Shown here: in pieces, positions 9,680 to 20,837 of the stretch
Position numbering within the stretch: position 1 is the first letter of the stretch
Layout of the letters: each line of letters begins with the position of its first letter
Assembly: GCF_014199935.1 (NCBI RefSeq)
Contig: NZ_JACHOP010000005.1
Span: 62,001-126,000, forward strand
Length of the DNA stretch: 64,000 nt
From: Methylorubrum rhodinum
GTDB lineage: Bacteria; Pseudomonadota; Alphaproteobacteria; Rhizobiales; Beijerinckiaceae
Direction: 5' to 3'
Made by a program: the position numbers and the translations under genes
The notes under the pieces: model-generated
What the model was told of the DNA's origin: nothing
Seen by the model: the letters and a program-made list of their open reading frames with translations, nothing else
Databases searched by the model: none

Positions 9680-9895
9680 GTGCGCTACATCCTCATCTTC
9701 GTGGTTCTCGTGAACATCGTGCTCTTCGGAGTCTTCTTGGCGACCGATGGTCAGCGCATCATCGTTCTCGTCTGGAACGGCTACGATATTCGAATGAGCC
9801 TTGGCATTGCGCTGATCATCGTATCGGCGGCGGTGACGGTGTTCGGCGTAATCTGGGCGATGATGTTCGGCATCGTCCGGTTGCTTTCACGATGA
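9680..9895 (+). CDS. 71-residue HemY N-terminal-like membrane protein
   Basis: A small two-helix membrane protein starting with GTG. Helices are at about 3-22 and 42-64, with a short loop carrying VWNGYDIRMSLGIAL. The same layout and nearly the same loop (WGGYDVQMSLAIAL) open the hemY product encoded 95 bases downstream, so this looks like a duplicated HemY N-terminal domain without the TPR part. It could also be described as LapA-like. No function is known to me. The surrounding operon is hemD, the mitofilin-like gene, this gene, hemY, all on the plus strand. Confidence 0.65.
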   Translation: MRYILIFVVLVNIVLFGVFLATDGQRIIVLVWNGYDIRMSLGIALIIVSAAVTVFGVIWAMMFGIVRLLSR

Positions 9896-9990
9896 CGGGT
9901 CCGCGTTCCGCGCGCCCTCATTACCTTCTTCCTGCTTGTCCGCCGGGCCGCGAGCGCCCGCTCGCCGTGCTTCCAAGGAGGCCCTGACCC

Positions 9991-11592
9991 ATGTGGCGCG
10001 CCCTCGTTTTCCTGGCCCTCCTGGCCCTCGCGGCCTACGGGGCCGTGTGGATCGCCGACCATCCGGGCACCGTGAACGTCGCCTGGGGCGGCTACGACGT
10101 CCAGATGAGCCTCGCCATCGCGCTGACCGGCGTGCTGGTGGCGGCGATCGTGGTCGCCCTGATCTGGGCGATCGTCACCGGCGTGATCGGCCTGCCGGCG
10201 AGCATCAGCCGCTCCACCCGTGAGCGCCGCCGCAACAAGGGCCTCGCCTCGCTCTCCCGCGGCATGATCGCGGTGGGCTCGGGCGATCCGCTGGCGGCGC
10301 GCCGCCACGCCAGCGACGCCGAGCGGCTGCTCGGGTCGCAGCCGCTGACGCTGCTGCTCAAGGCGCAGGCCGCCCAGATCTCGGGCGACCGCGACGCCGC
10401 CGAGCGCGCCTTCCGCAGCATGGCCGACGAGCCCGAGACGCGGGTGCTGGGTCTGCGCGGCCTGTTCGTCGAGGCCCGCCGCCGCGAGGACGAGGGCACC
10501 GCCCGCGCCTATGCCGTGGAGGCCGCGCGCCTTGCGCCCAGCGTCACCTGGGCCAACGAGGCGGTGATGGAGGCCCATTGCGCCGACGGCGACTGGTCGG
10601 CCGCGACCGAGACGGTGGAGCGGCGCGCCTCGCTGGGCCTGATGGACAAGCACGCGGCCCGTCGCCAGCGCGCCGTGCTGCTCACCGCCGCCGCCCAGAG
10701 CAACGAGGCCGGCGCCCCCGACACCGCCACCGAGCAGGCGCTCAAGGCGGTCAAGCTCGCTCCCGACCTCGTGCCGGCCGCCGTCATCGCCGGGCGCCTG
10801 CTGGCGCGCCGCAACGACCTGCGCAAGGCCGCCAAGATCCTCGAGGCCGCCTGGAAGGCGACGCCGCATCCCGAGTTGGGCAAGGTCTACCTCAACCTGC
10901 GCGCGGGCGATGCCGCCCGCGACCGCGTGGCCCGCGCCGAGACGCTGGCCAAGCTCTCGTCCTGGGACCCGGAGGCCCGGCTGGTGCTGGCCCAGGCCGC
11001 GGCCGAGGCCAAGGAGTTCGGCCGTGCCCGCGACACGCTGGCGCCGCTGCTCGACGACCGCCCGACCGTGCGGGTCTGCCGGATGATGGCGCGGATCGAG
11101 GCCGCCGAGCACGGGGCCGACAGCGGGCGTTCCCGCGAGTGGCTCGCCCGCGCGGCCCGCGCGCCGCGCGATCCGGCCTGGGTGGCCGACGGCGTGATCT
11201 CCGAGCGCTGGGCCCCGGTCTCCCCGGCGACCGGCCGCCTCGACGCCTTCGTCTGGAAGACGCCGCCGGAAATCCTGGCGGCGCCCGAGGACGAGGAGGC
11301 CTCCGGGGCTCCGGAAGCCGAGGCCCACCGGATCGAGGCGGCCTCTCTCCCTGCCGGCGCTCCGGCCCCCGCCGCGCCGCTCCCGGCCGCTCCGGCGCCG
11401 GCCGCTCCGCCGCCGGCCCCCGCCGATGCTACCGCCGAGGCCGTCCCTGGGTCGAAGCCCGGCTTCCTCGAGACCGGAGCCGGTTCCTCCGCGCCCGCGA
11501 CCCCGTCCACGACGGCACCCGCGTCCCCGGCCATCCCCCGCGCCCCGGTCCCGCCGGGCACTCCGGTGGAGCGCCCGCGCCACATCGCCTGA
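9991..11592 (+). CDS. hemY: HemY-family TPR membrane protein
   Basis: A 533-residue HemY protein: two N-terminal membrane helices (about 3-22 and 42-66), then TPR-like helical repeats (about 85-420) and a Pro/Ala-rich low-complexity tail (about 430-533). This HemY is the proteobacterial inner-membrane protein linked to tetrapyrrole synthesis, not protoporphyrinogen oxidase; its biochemical role is not settled. A good ribosome-binding site, AAGGAGG, lies 9 bases before the ATG. The gene ends the hemD operon and is followed by tRNA-Ser after a 166-base gap. Confidence 0.85.
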   Translation: MWRALVFLALLALAAYGAVWIADHPGTVNVAWGGYDVQMSLAIALTGVLVAAIVVALIWAIVTGVIGLPASISRSTRERRRNKGLASLSRGMIAVGSGDPLAARRHASDAERLLGSQPLTLLLKAQAAQISGDRDAAERAFRSMADEPETRVLGLRGLFVEARRREDEGTARAYAVEAARLAPSVTWANEAVMEAHCADGDWSAATETVERRASLGLMDKHAARRQRAVLLTAAAQSNEAGAPDTATEQALKAVKLAPDLVPAAVIAGRLLARRNDLRKAAKILEAAWKATPHPELGKVYLNLRAGDAARDRVARAETLAKLSSWDPEARLVLAQAAAEAKEFGRARDTLAPLLDDRPTVRVCRMMARIEAAEHGADSGRSREWLARAARAPRDPAWVADGVISERWAPVSPATGRLDAFVWKTPPEILAAPEDEEASGAPEAEAHRIEAASLPAGAPAPAAPLPAAPAPAAPPPAPADATAEAVPGSKPGFLETGAGSSAPATPSTTAPASPAIPRAPVPPGTPVERPRHIA

Positions 11593-11758
11593 CGAAGCGG
11601 GGCGCCGGCCCCGGCAAGCGAATCGGACGCCTGCGCGGCGATCGATCGAGAGTGGCCCGCTCCCGCTTGCCAGAAGCCGACGCCCCGGCTACAGCACGGC
11701 GCCCGCCGCGCGGGACCGCACCGAGCCCGAGCGCTCACGGCGGTTCCCGGCGGGCCCC

Positions 11759-11848
11759 GGAGGGGTGGCCGAGTGGTTGAAGGCGCACGCCTGGAAAGTG
11801 TGTATACCGGAAACGGTATCGCGGGTTCGAATCCCGCTCCCTCCGCCA
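11759..11848 (+). tRNA. tRNA-Ser (anticodon GGA)
   Basis: A 90-base class II tRNA with encoded CCA. The acceptor stem pairs GGAGGGG with TCCCTCC (one G-U pair). The anticodon loop is CTGGAAA on a CACGC/GTGTG stem. A long variable arm (ATACCG/CGGTAT) is characteristic of tRNA-Ser, and the T arm is GCGGG-TTCGAAT-CCCGC. Discriminator G fits serine. It reads UCC and UCU. Confidence 0.97.
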
Positions 11849-11987
11849 CCTAACTTTCCGCAATCCCCATACATATCAATGGCTTAGTCCAGAACCGTTG
11901 GCAGGCCGTGCCCCATAGGGACGCGATCTTGTCCAACGTGTCGTACAGCGTTGGCTGGCGCCACTGGATCGCAGCGAAACCCGCGGC

Positions 11988-12174
11988 ATGGCGCGGGTGC
12001 GCTTCCGGATCGACAGAGGAGCGGGCGAGGTCGCGGCGACCGAGATCCACACGTCCTCCGGCATTCCCGACATCGACACCTTGGCCTTGGCGGCGGCGCC
12101 GGGCTGCCGCCGATCTCGGAACTTCCGAAATCGTGATCACCGTGCCGCTGCGGTTCCCGTCCCGATCCCACTGA
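11988..12174 (+). pseudogene. TonB C-terminal domain relic with frameshifts
   Basis: Three reading frames in turn encode parts of a TonB C-terminal domain. The first frame gives ARVRFRIDR and TEIHTSSGIPDIDTLALAA; the second gives LPPISELPKS; the third gives SEIVITVPLRF and a stop at 12172-12174. In order these match the usual TonB C-terminus, so the gene needs at least two frameshifts to be read through. No TonB membrane anchor or proline-rich region is visible upstream, where the tRNA gene ends at 11848. It is probably a fragment left by recombination next to the tRNA gene rather than a functional protein. Confidence 0.6.
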
Positions 12175-12195
12175 GGCGCGCAGCGCCTTCCGCTC

Positions 12196-12972
12196 CTATC
12201 CGACGAGGCTCAGGGCCTCGCCCGCCCGCAGGGTGCCGCCGTTCAGCACCTCGGCGTAGACGCCGCAATCGCTGTGGCCGAGGTTTTTCGACAGCGTCGG
12301 CGGGATCGCCAGATCGCGGATGCCGGTCTCCGGATCGACGTTGACCGCCGCGCAGCGCACCGTGCGGCGGACCAGCTTCAGCCGCACCCCGTCCGGCGTC
12401 TCCAGCACCTTGCCCAGAAGGTCGAACTCGCCCCAAGCCTCCAGCCCGTCGAGATAGAGGTTGGCGCGGAAGCGCAAGGGGTCGACGGGGGCGCCGATCA
12501 TGTCCTCGATTGCCTGCACGCTCGCCCGGTTGACGAGCGAGACGTAGCCGTCGCGGGCATCCGTGAAGCGGTAGCCGGGCGGCGAGGCCAGCACCCGCGG
12601 ATCGCCGCGCAGCTCGTGCGGCACGAACCCCTTCATGAACGCGGCGACCGCCTCCCGGCCCTCCGGCGTGTTCAGATCGGCCGAGACCGCCTCCTCGCCG
12701 TTCTCCTCGATCGTCAGGCGATGCGTGGCCGGATCGAAGCGGGTGCGCAGGCGCGCCAGCGCCTCGTTGCGCATCAGCATCAGGTAGGCGACCTTGGGCA
12801 GGTGGCGCGGCGCCACCGCGTTGAAGCCCGAGGGCCCGTTCTCGATGGCGTAGAGCCGGTCGCCGGGAAAGTAGCCGCTCGTCTCCAGCTCGGCGCTCTC
12901 CAATGCCTCCGGCGAGAGGCCCTTCACGGGGTAGCGGTAGAGGGCGGCGATGCGCGGCGTGTCGGTCGTCAT
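12196..12972 (-). CDS. MOSC domain protein
   Basis: A 258-residue protein with an N-terminal beta-barrel MOSC_N domain (AALYRYPVKGLSPE at residues 9-22) and a C-terminal MOSC domain (about 130-255, with RFRANLYLDGLEAWGE and RCAAVNVDPETG). MOSC proteins bind molybdenum cofactor or transfer sulphur; the conserved Cys in RCAAV could carry the persulphide. Substrate unknown. It faces a paralogue of similar length across 119 bases (13092-13886). Confidence 0.8.
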   Translation of the reverse strand: MTTDTPRIAALYRYPVKGLSPEALESAELETSGYFPGDRLYAIENGPSGFNAVAPRHLPKVAYLMLMRNEALARLRTRFDPATHRLTIEENGEEAVSADLNTPEGREAVAAFMKGFVPHELRGDPRVLASPPGYRFTDARDGYVSLVNRASVQAIEDMIGAPVDPLRFRANLYLDGLEAWGEFDLLGKVLETPDGVRLKLVRRTVRCAAVNVDPETGIRDLAIPPTLSKNLGHSDCGVYAEVLNGGTLRAGEALSLVG

Positions 12973-13091
12973 GCGCCTTGGCTAGAGCCGGTCGCCGGGG
13001 CTTGGCAAGCGCGCTCGACCTACGACGAACTGCGGATGGCGTCCGCCGCGCCGTTCCGCGAGCCTGCGGCCTTCTCAGGGAACCCGCTCGC

Positions 13092-13886
13092 ATGGCTCAC
13101 GTCACCGCTCTGTACCGCTATCCCGTGAAGGGGCTCTCGGCCGAGCCCTTACCCGCGCTCGGCCTCAGTCGCGCCGCCGGCCTCGCTCACGACCGCGAAT
13201 ATGCGCTCGCGCTCGGCACGACGGCGTTCGATCCGCAGGCGCCGGAGCCGCTCGACAAGGGCTACTTCCTGATGCTGCGCGGCAACGCGCCCCTGGCGGC
13301 GCTCGCCACCCGGTTCGAGCCGGAGACGGGTCGGCTCACGATCGTGCAGGGCGGGCAGGACGTGCTCTGCGAAGACCTTTCGACCGAGACCGGCCGCGAG
13401 GCCGTCGAGCGGTTCTTCGAGTCCTATATCGGCCCGGCCGCCAAGGGGCGCCCCCGGCTGGTGCGGGCCGACGGGCACAAGTTCACCGACGGCAGCGTGA
13501 TCTCGCCGGCCTTCATGCGGGCGGTCTCGTTCGTCAACCTCGCCTCGGTGCGGGCCCTGGAGGAGCGGATCGGCACGCCGCTCGACCCTTTGCGCTTCCG
13601 CGCCAACATCTACGTCGACGGGCTCGCGCCCTGGGCCGAGCTGGACTGGGTCGGGCAGGAGATCGGCATCGGCACCGTCCGCTTCCGGGGCCTCGCCCGC
13701 ACGCCGCGCTGCGCCGCGGTCGATGTCGATCCGGTCACCGCCGCGCGGGACACCACCCTCCCGCGCGACCTCAAGCGCCATTTCGGCCATGTCGATCTCG
13801 GCATCTACCTCGAAGTGCTGGCCGACGGGACGGTGGCCGCGGGCGATGCCGTGCGCATGCCGTCACCGGTGTCCGGCGCGGCCTGA
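13092..13886 (+). CDS. MOSC domain protein, paralogue of the divergent neighbour
   Basis: A 264-residue protein with the same two-domain layout as the product of 12196-12972: VTALYRYPVKGLSAE at the N-terminus, RFRANIYVDGLAPWAE and RCAAVDVDPVT in the MOSC domain. The ATG at 13092 gives the same N-terminus as the paralogue; an in-frame upstream extension would overlap the other gene and has no homology to it. The divergent arrangement suggests an inverted duplication followed by drift. The role is likely molybdenum-cofactor or sulphur chemistry, with no substrate evident. Confidence 0.8.
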   Translation: MAHVTALYRYPVKGLSAEPLPALGLSRAAGLAHDREYALALGTTAFDPQAPEPLDKGYFLMLRGNAPLAALATRFEPETGRLTIVQGGQDVLCEDLSTETGREAVERFFESYIGPAAKGRPRLVRADGHKFTDGSVISPAFMRAVSFVNLASVRALEERIGTPLDPLRFRANIYVDGLAPWAELDWVGQEIGIGTVRFRGLARTPRCAAVDVDPVTAARDTTLPRDLKRHFGHVDLGIYLEVLADGTVAAGDAVRMPSPVSGAA

Positions 13887-13984
13887 TCCGGGGCCCGCGG
13901 CCGGAGGAACCGGCTCGAACGGCCGGCGGCGTGCCACTGGTGCAGACCCGCCATGAACGGCCGCGTCCCGGCGGTCCGCTCCCC

Positions 13985-14016
13985 CTTGTGTTACGAAAAG
14001 GCAACACCCAATTCAG
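13985..14016 (+). promoter_or_regulatory. Probable RpoH (sigma-32) promoter of clpB
   Basis: CTTG at 13985-13988, then 18 bases, then CCCAATTCAG at 14007-14016. This fits the alphaproteobacterial RpoH pattern of CTTG, 17-18 bases, CYTATNTNNG with two mismatches. It lies about 120 bases upstream of the clpB start, as expected for a heat-shock gene. Identified by eye only. Confidence 0.5.
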
Positions 14017-14137
14017 CCTCGCCGACGGCTTCCACAGCGTCGGCGCTCCGGCGGGGCCGATCCCGCGGGGCAACGCATCGGACTTTTCGTGCCGCGAAGG
14101 CGGGCGAAAACATTCGATCCGGGGGAAGGACACGCGA

Positions 14138-16762
<2,625 letters not shown>

Positions 16763-16767
16763 CGCGA

Positions 16768-16803
16768 AAGGCCCCGGCGCGGGAGACCGCGCCGGGGCCT
16801 TCT
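16768..16803 (+). terminator. Terminator after clpB
   Basis: A perfect 13-base-pair stem, GGCCCCGGCGCGG with its complement around a GAGA loop, followed by a short T-containing tract (TTCTGT). It starts within 10 bases of the clpB stop. Confidence 0.85.
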
Positions 16804-16872
16804 GTCGTGCTGGAGCATCGTCGCGATCGCCGGTTTCCGGCTTTCGAGACGATACTCGAAGCGCTCGTCGTA

Positions 16873-17277
16873 TCAGCGAATCGCGATGTGGTAGCGCGCG
16901 CGCAGCACGCTGCCATACTTCCCGACCACTTCGAGGACGAAGTCGTCCTCGCCGACGAAGCCGGGCGCCGATTGATAGATGAGCTTGTTGCCCGCGAGTT
17001 TGCGAGTATTGCAACGGGCGCGCGGGTTGTTGGGCGGGTAGTTGGGAAAATCGACCCCGCGTTCCATGCTGACCCGGCCGTGGGCTGGACCTTCGAGAAC
17101 CGCGAAATCGCCTGAGCCGGTCAGGTGGCAGTCCGGATCCATGGTCGTGATGAAGTTGATCTGTTGCGGCCGGCCCGATGCGACGACGCGCTGGAGCGTC
17201 GGCATCTGCTGCGCCCAGCCGGCAGCGGGGGCGGCGCAGCACAGGAGCGCCGCACCGATCAAGAACAGGCCACGCAT
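16873..17277 (-). CDS. Small secreted protein with cadherin/Ig-like fold signature
   Basis: A 134-residue protein with a clear signal peptide (MRGLFLIGAALLCCAAPAAGWAQ, split after about residue 22). The mature part carries FAVLEGPAHGRVS and LIYQSAPGFVGEDDF, the pattern of the cadherin-like or tandem-95 beta-sandwich repeats seen in bacterial surface proteins, here as one copy. Two Cys in the mature part could form a disulphide. I chose the ATG at 17277 because GGGGAGGAA precedes it. Function unknown; probably periplasmic. Confidence 0.65.
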   Translation of the reverse strand: MRGLFLIGAALLCCAAPAAGWAQQMPTLQRVVASGRPQQINFITTMDPDCHLTGSGDFAVLEGPAHGRVSMERGVDFPNYPPNNPRARCNTRKLAGNKLIYQSAPGFVGEDDFVLEVVGKYGSVLRARYHIAIR

Positions 17278-17486
17278 CGTCTCATTCCTCCCCATCCGCC
17301 GCTCGGGCGTGATGGCGGCGGTTGCATACACGCGTCGGTTAGGGCCTGATATCGAAACCTCGGTTTAATCCATTGTAAGATCATCACGTTTGTGTGATCG
17401 CCCGATTGCAGATTGCCGTCGCGGGACTTCGCCCCGACCGAGGCGACTGTCTTGCATCGCAAAAAAATCCCGACGACAACGGCAGC

Positions 17487-18161
17487 ATGACCGCCGAGAC
17501 GCTCACCTACGCCATCGGCGACATCCATGGCTGCGCCGACCTGCTCGACGCGCTCTTGGAGCGCATCGACGCCCACGCGGCGGGGCGCGCGAAAAAACTC
17601 GTGTTCCTGGGCGACTACATCGACCGCGGGCCCGACAGCGCGCGGGTGATCGAGACGCTTCGCAAACTGCAATGGCGCGAGCCCGACGACGTGGTCTGCC
17701 TGATGGGTAACCACGAGGCGATGCTGTTGAAGACGTTGCAGGAGCCCGGAGCCCTCGACCATTGGCGGGTCAACGGCGGTGACGCGACCCTCACGTCGTT
17801 CGATGCGGCGGGGCCCGAAGAGATCCCCGGCGACGTGCTCGACTGGATCGAGGGATTGCCGACCCTGCACTCGGACGATCTGCGCTGGTACGTGCATGCC
17901 GGTTTCCGGCCGGATGCCGAGGTGCCGGACCCCGATCCGGAATCCCGTCTGTGGATGCGCGAGCCGTTCCTCTCGGCGGAGCACGATTTCGGCCGCCATG
18001 TCGTCCACGGCCACACGCCGCAGACCCGCGGCGGGCCGGAGCTCAAGCGCTTCCGCACCAACCTCGACACCGGCGCGGTCTACGGCAATGCCCTGAGCGC
18101 GGGCGTGTTTTCGGGGCAGCAGGGCCGGCCCACCGAAATCTTGAGCGTTCCGGCCCGGTGA
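17487..18161 (+). CDS. PPP-family serine/threonine phosphatase
   Basis: A 224-residue metallophosphatase of the bacterial PPP (PrpA/ApaH-like) class. All signature blocks are present: GDIHGC near residue 12, GDYIDRGPDS near 45, GNHEAM near 75, VHAGF near 138, and HGHTP near 180; these residues bind the two metals and phosphate. Its targets could be phosphoserine/threonine proteins or small phosphates. A GTG at 17394 would add 31 residues without family sequence, so I prefer the ATG at 17487. Confidence 0.85.
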   Translation: MTAETLTYAIGDIHGCADLLDALLERIDAHAAGRAKKLVFLGDYIDRGPDSARVIETLRKLQWREPDDVVCLMGNHEAMLLKTLQEPGALDHWRVNGGDATLTSFDAAGPEEIPGDVLDWIEGLPTLHSDDLRWYVHAGFRPDAEVPDPDPESRLWMREPFLSAEHDFGRHVVHGHTPQTRGGPELKRFRTNLDTGAVYGNALSAGVFSGQQGRPTEILSVPAR

Positions 18162-18252
18162 AACCCGCGCGCTCTTGAGGCGCCCCCCGCTTCCGCTGCA
18201 TACCTCGACCGTCGGCGCCCGAAGAGCGCCTCGGGAAGCGGACGGGACCATC

Positions 18253-19680
18253 ATGACGCCGGACAGCCGACGCCGCGAGGACAGCGCGCTCGCCCGCCTC
18301 GCGCTCCGCTTCACCGACTGGGCGGAGAAGTGGTTCCCCGACGCCTTCGTGTTCGTGGCGATCGCGGTGGTGATCGTGGCGGGCGCCGCGCTCATCAACG
18401 GCGCGCCGGCCCAGGCGGTGAGCAAGAGCTTCGGCGACGGCTTCTGGAGTCTGATCCCCTTCACCATGCAGATGGTGTTCGTCACCATCGGCGGCTACGT
18501 GGTGGCGACCTCCGCGCCCGTGCAGGCGCTGATCGAGCGGATGGCGCTGGTGCCCAAGACCGGCCGGGGCGCCATCGGCTACATCGCCCTCGCCACCATG
18601 CTGTCCTCGCTGCTCTCCTGGGGGCTCAGCCTGATCTTCGGCGGCCTTTTGGCCCGCGCGCTCGCCCGCCGCACCGACCTCCGGATGGATTACCGCGCCG
18701 CGGGTGCGGCCGCCTATCTGGGCCTCGGTGCCACATGGGCGATGGGCCTGTCCTCGTCGGCCGCGCAGCTGCAGGCCAATCCGAAAAGCCTGCCGCCGGG
18801 GCTGTTGCAGATCACCGGCGTGATCCCGTTCAGCGAGACGATCTTCCTCTGGCAGTCGATGCTCATCACCGTGATCCTCGTGGTGATCTCGGCGGTGATC
18901 GCCATCGCCTCCGCGCCGGGGCCGGACACCGCGGTGACGGCGCAGGATCTCGGCGTCGACGTGACCAAAGAGGAGCAGGCGGTGGAGCCGCCGAAGCAAC
19001 CGGGCGAGTGGCTGGAGCACGCCCCGATCCTGACGGTGCTGATCGGCCTGCTCGCCGCCGGCTGGCTGATCCAGGAGTTCCAGCGCCAGGACTGGATGGT
19101 CGCGATCTCCAGCCTCAACACCTACAACTTCCTGTTCCTGATGACCGGCTTCGTGCTGCACTGGCGGCCCAAGCGCTTTCTCGTGGCCTTGGGCAAGGCG
19201 GTGCCGGCCACCGCCGGCATCCTGATTCAGTTCCCGTTCTACGCCGCCATCGCGGCGATCCTGACGGGGGCCAAGAACGCCGCCGGCCACAGCCTGTCGG
19301 ACGTGATCGCCCACGCCTTCGTCGCGCTGAACACGCAAGGAAGCTTCCCGCTCGCCATGGGCGTCTACTCGGCGCTGCTCGGCTTCTTCATCCCGTCGGG
19401 CGGCGGCAAGTGGCTGTTGGAGGCGCCCTACGTGATGCAGGCGGCCAACGAGCTGAAGGTGCATCTCGGCTGGGCGGTGCAGGTCTACAACGCGGCCGAG
19501 GCGCTCCCGAACCTCATCAACCCGTTCTTCATGCTGCCGCTGCTCGGCATCCTGGGCCTGAAGGCGCGCGACATCGTCGGCTTCAGCTTCCTGCAGCTGG
19601 TCATCCACCTGCCGCTGGTGCTGTTCCTGCTCTGGGCGCTGGCCTTCACGCTGGAATACCACCCGCCGGTGATGCCGTAG
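18253..19680 (+). CDS. Short-chain fatty acid transporter, AtoE family
   Basis: A 475-residue polytopic inner-membrane protein with about eleven hydrophobic segments, resembling AtoE. Typical stretches are FTDWAEKWFPDAFVFV near the N-terminus, IPFTMQMVFVTIGGYV and FIPSGGGKWLLEAPY. The family takes up acetoacetate, butyrate and similar acids with protons. It starts at the ATG at 18253. The next gene is on the other strand, separated by a cluster of three hairpins. No catabolic partner (AtoDA) is nearby, so the substrate is inferred from family only. Confidence 0.85.
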   Translation: MTPDSRRREDSALARLALRFTDWAEKWFPDAFVFVAIAVVIVAGAALINGAPAQAVSKSFGDGFWSLIPFTMQMVFVTIGGYVVATSAPVQALIERMALVPKTGRGAIGYIALATMLSSLLSWGLSLIFGGLLARALARRTDLRMDYRAAGAAAYLGLGATWAMGLSSSAAQLQANPKSLPPGLLQITGVIPFSETIFLWQSMLITVILVVISAVIAIASAPGPDTAVTAQDLGVDVTKEEQAVEPPKQPGEWLEHAPILTVLIGLLAAGWLIQEFQRQDWMVAISSLNTYNFLFLMTGFVLHWRPKRFLVALGKAVPATAGILIQFPFYAAIAAILTGAKNAAGHSLSDVIAHAFVALNTQGSFPLAMGVYSALLGFFIPSGGGKWLLEAPYVMQAANELKVHLGWAVQVYNAAEALPNLINPFFMLPLLGILGLKARDIVGFSFLQLVIHLPLVLFLLWALAFTLEYHPPVMP

Positions 19681-19689
19681 GCGTGCTCC

Positions 19690-19803
19690 AGGTTTCGAAA
19701 GGACAAGTCCTTTCGTGGGTCCGGGGCAAAGCCCTGGTCGGCGAAGCCAATCTCGGGGCTCTGCCCCGAGGTCCCGCCAAAGGGCTTGCCCTTTGGGAAC
19801 CCG
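19690..19803. repeat. Interspersed repeat family D: three perfect hairpins
   Basis: The gap between two converging genes is filled by three palindromes: AAAGGAC/GTCCTTT (19698-19713), CTCGGGGC/GCCCCGAG (19752-19770) and CCAAAGGGC/GCCCTTTGG (19777-19796). The last ends 7 bases from the stop of the DUF423 gene. Such triple-hairpin units recur in alphaproteobacterial genomes; here the block could also stop transcription from both sides. Confidence 0.6.
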
Positions 19804-20166
19804 TTACGGGATCAGGGCGACGACCGCGGCCAGCAGCCAGCCGGCCATCAGCACGAAGCCGCCCGTGGGTGCAGCCATCGGGAACAGGGCCTGCCCGGCG
19901 AGCGCCCGCATCGCCAGGTCGCCCGAGAACAGCGCGAGCCCGACGACCAGCGCGCCCGCCGCCGTGCGGGTGAGGGCGCCGCGGGTCAGGCCGGCGGCGG
20001 CGAGCGCCACCAGCGCCAGGATCGCTGGGGCGTGGAACAGCAGGAATTGCGAGGCCGTCTTCAGCGTCTCGCCGCCGCTCGTATGCGCCGCCGCCGCGCT
20101 GCCGGCGACGCCGAGGAGGCCCGCGAGCGCGGCCAGCGCCGCGAGGACACGGTCGAGGCCGGTCAC
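19804..20166 (-). CDS. DUF423 membrane protein
   Basis: A 120-residue protein with four hydrophobic helices, starting with a GTG whose last bases overlap the stop of engB (GTGA at 20163-20166), so translation is probably coupled. Sequence such as [16 protein letters not shown] and [14 protein letters not shown] fits the DUF423 (YgdD-type) family of small inner-membrane proteins, whose role is not established. It is the last gene of the rpmH-rnpA-yidC-engB run. Confidence 0.75.
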   Translation of the reverse strand: MTGLDRVLAALAALAGLLGVAGSAAAAHTSGGETLKTASQFLLFHAPAILALVALAAAGLTRGALTRTAAGALVVGLALFSGDLAMRALAGQALFPMAAPTGGFVLMAGWLLAAVVALIP

Positions 20167-20819
20167 GCGCCGCGCTCCTGCAGCAGGCGGGCGATGCTGG
20201 CACGCAGCTCCGGCACGCCCAGATCGTCGCGGCTGGAGGTCAGCAGCACCTCGGGGTAAGCCGCCGGGCGCTTGGCCAGAGCCGCGTGGATGCCGGCGAT
20301 GCGCTTCTCCATCTCGGATTTCTTGAGGGCGTCGCCCTTGGTCAGGACGAGCTGGTAGGACACCGCGGCCTTGTCGAGCCCGTCGAGCAGCGCGGTGTCG
20401 ATCTCCTTCAGACCGTGGCGCGAATCGATCAGCACGTAGACGCGGGCGAGGTTCGAGCGGCCCTTGAGATAGGCGTGAATCAGCCGGGTCCAGGCCTCGA
20501 CCTTGGCCTTCTCGACCTGGGCGTAGCCGTAGCCCGGCATGTCCACGAGGGTGAAGCGCTCGCCGATCCGGAAGAAGTTGAGCTGCTGCGTGCGGCCCGG
20601 CGTGTGCGAGGTGCGCGCCAGCGTGTTGCGCCCGGTGAGCGCGTTGACGAGGCTCGACTTGCCGACGTTGGAGCGCCCGGCGAAGGCGATCTCGACGCCT
20701 TCCATCGGCGGCAGCGCCCCGAGTTCGGGGGCGGCCCAGGTGAAGTCGGCGGCGCCCGCGAAGAGCAGGCGGCCGGCCTCCAGCAGTTCGGGGGTGGGTT
20801 CGTCGGCGGCGAGGGTCAT
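20163..20819 (-). CDS. engB: Ribosome biogenesis GTPase YihA/YsxC
   Basis: A 218-residue EngB-family GTPase needed for large-subunit assembly. GTPase motifs in order: GRSNVGKSS (G1, about residue 45), the switch [14 protein letters not shown] (G3), TKGD (G4) and a C-terminal SS-containing G5. I chose the ATG at 20819 giving MTLAADEPT; the longer in-frame reading upstream runs through a palindromic repeat and is not conserved. It lies downstream of yidC, separated by that repeat (20838-20946), and overlaps the following DUF423 gene by four bases. Confidence 0.93.
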   Translation of the reverse strand: MTLAADEPTPELLEAGRLLFAGAADFTWAAPELGALPPMEGVEIAFAGRSNVGKSSLVNALTGRNTLARTSHTPGRTQQLNFFRIGERFTLVDMPGYGYAQVEKAKVEAWTRLIHAYLKGRSNLARVYVLIDSRHGLKEIDTALLDGLDKAAVSYQLVLTKGDALKKSEMEKRIAGIHAALAKRPAAYPEVLLTSSRDDLGVPELRASIARLLQERGA

Positions 20820-20837
20820 GAAGGGTGGCCGCTGCTT

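Noticed and set aside
9781..11583. A 600-codon minus-strand frame opposite hemY
   Set aside because: Low-complexity Arg/Gly-rich translation and complete overlap with hemY.
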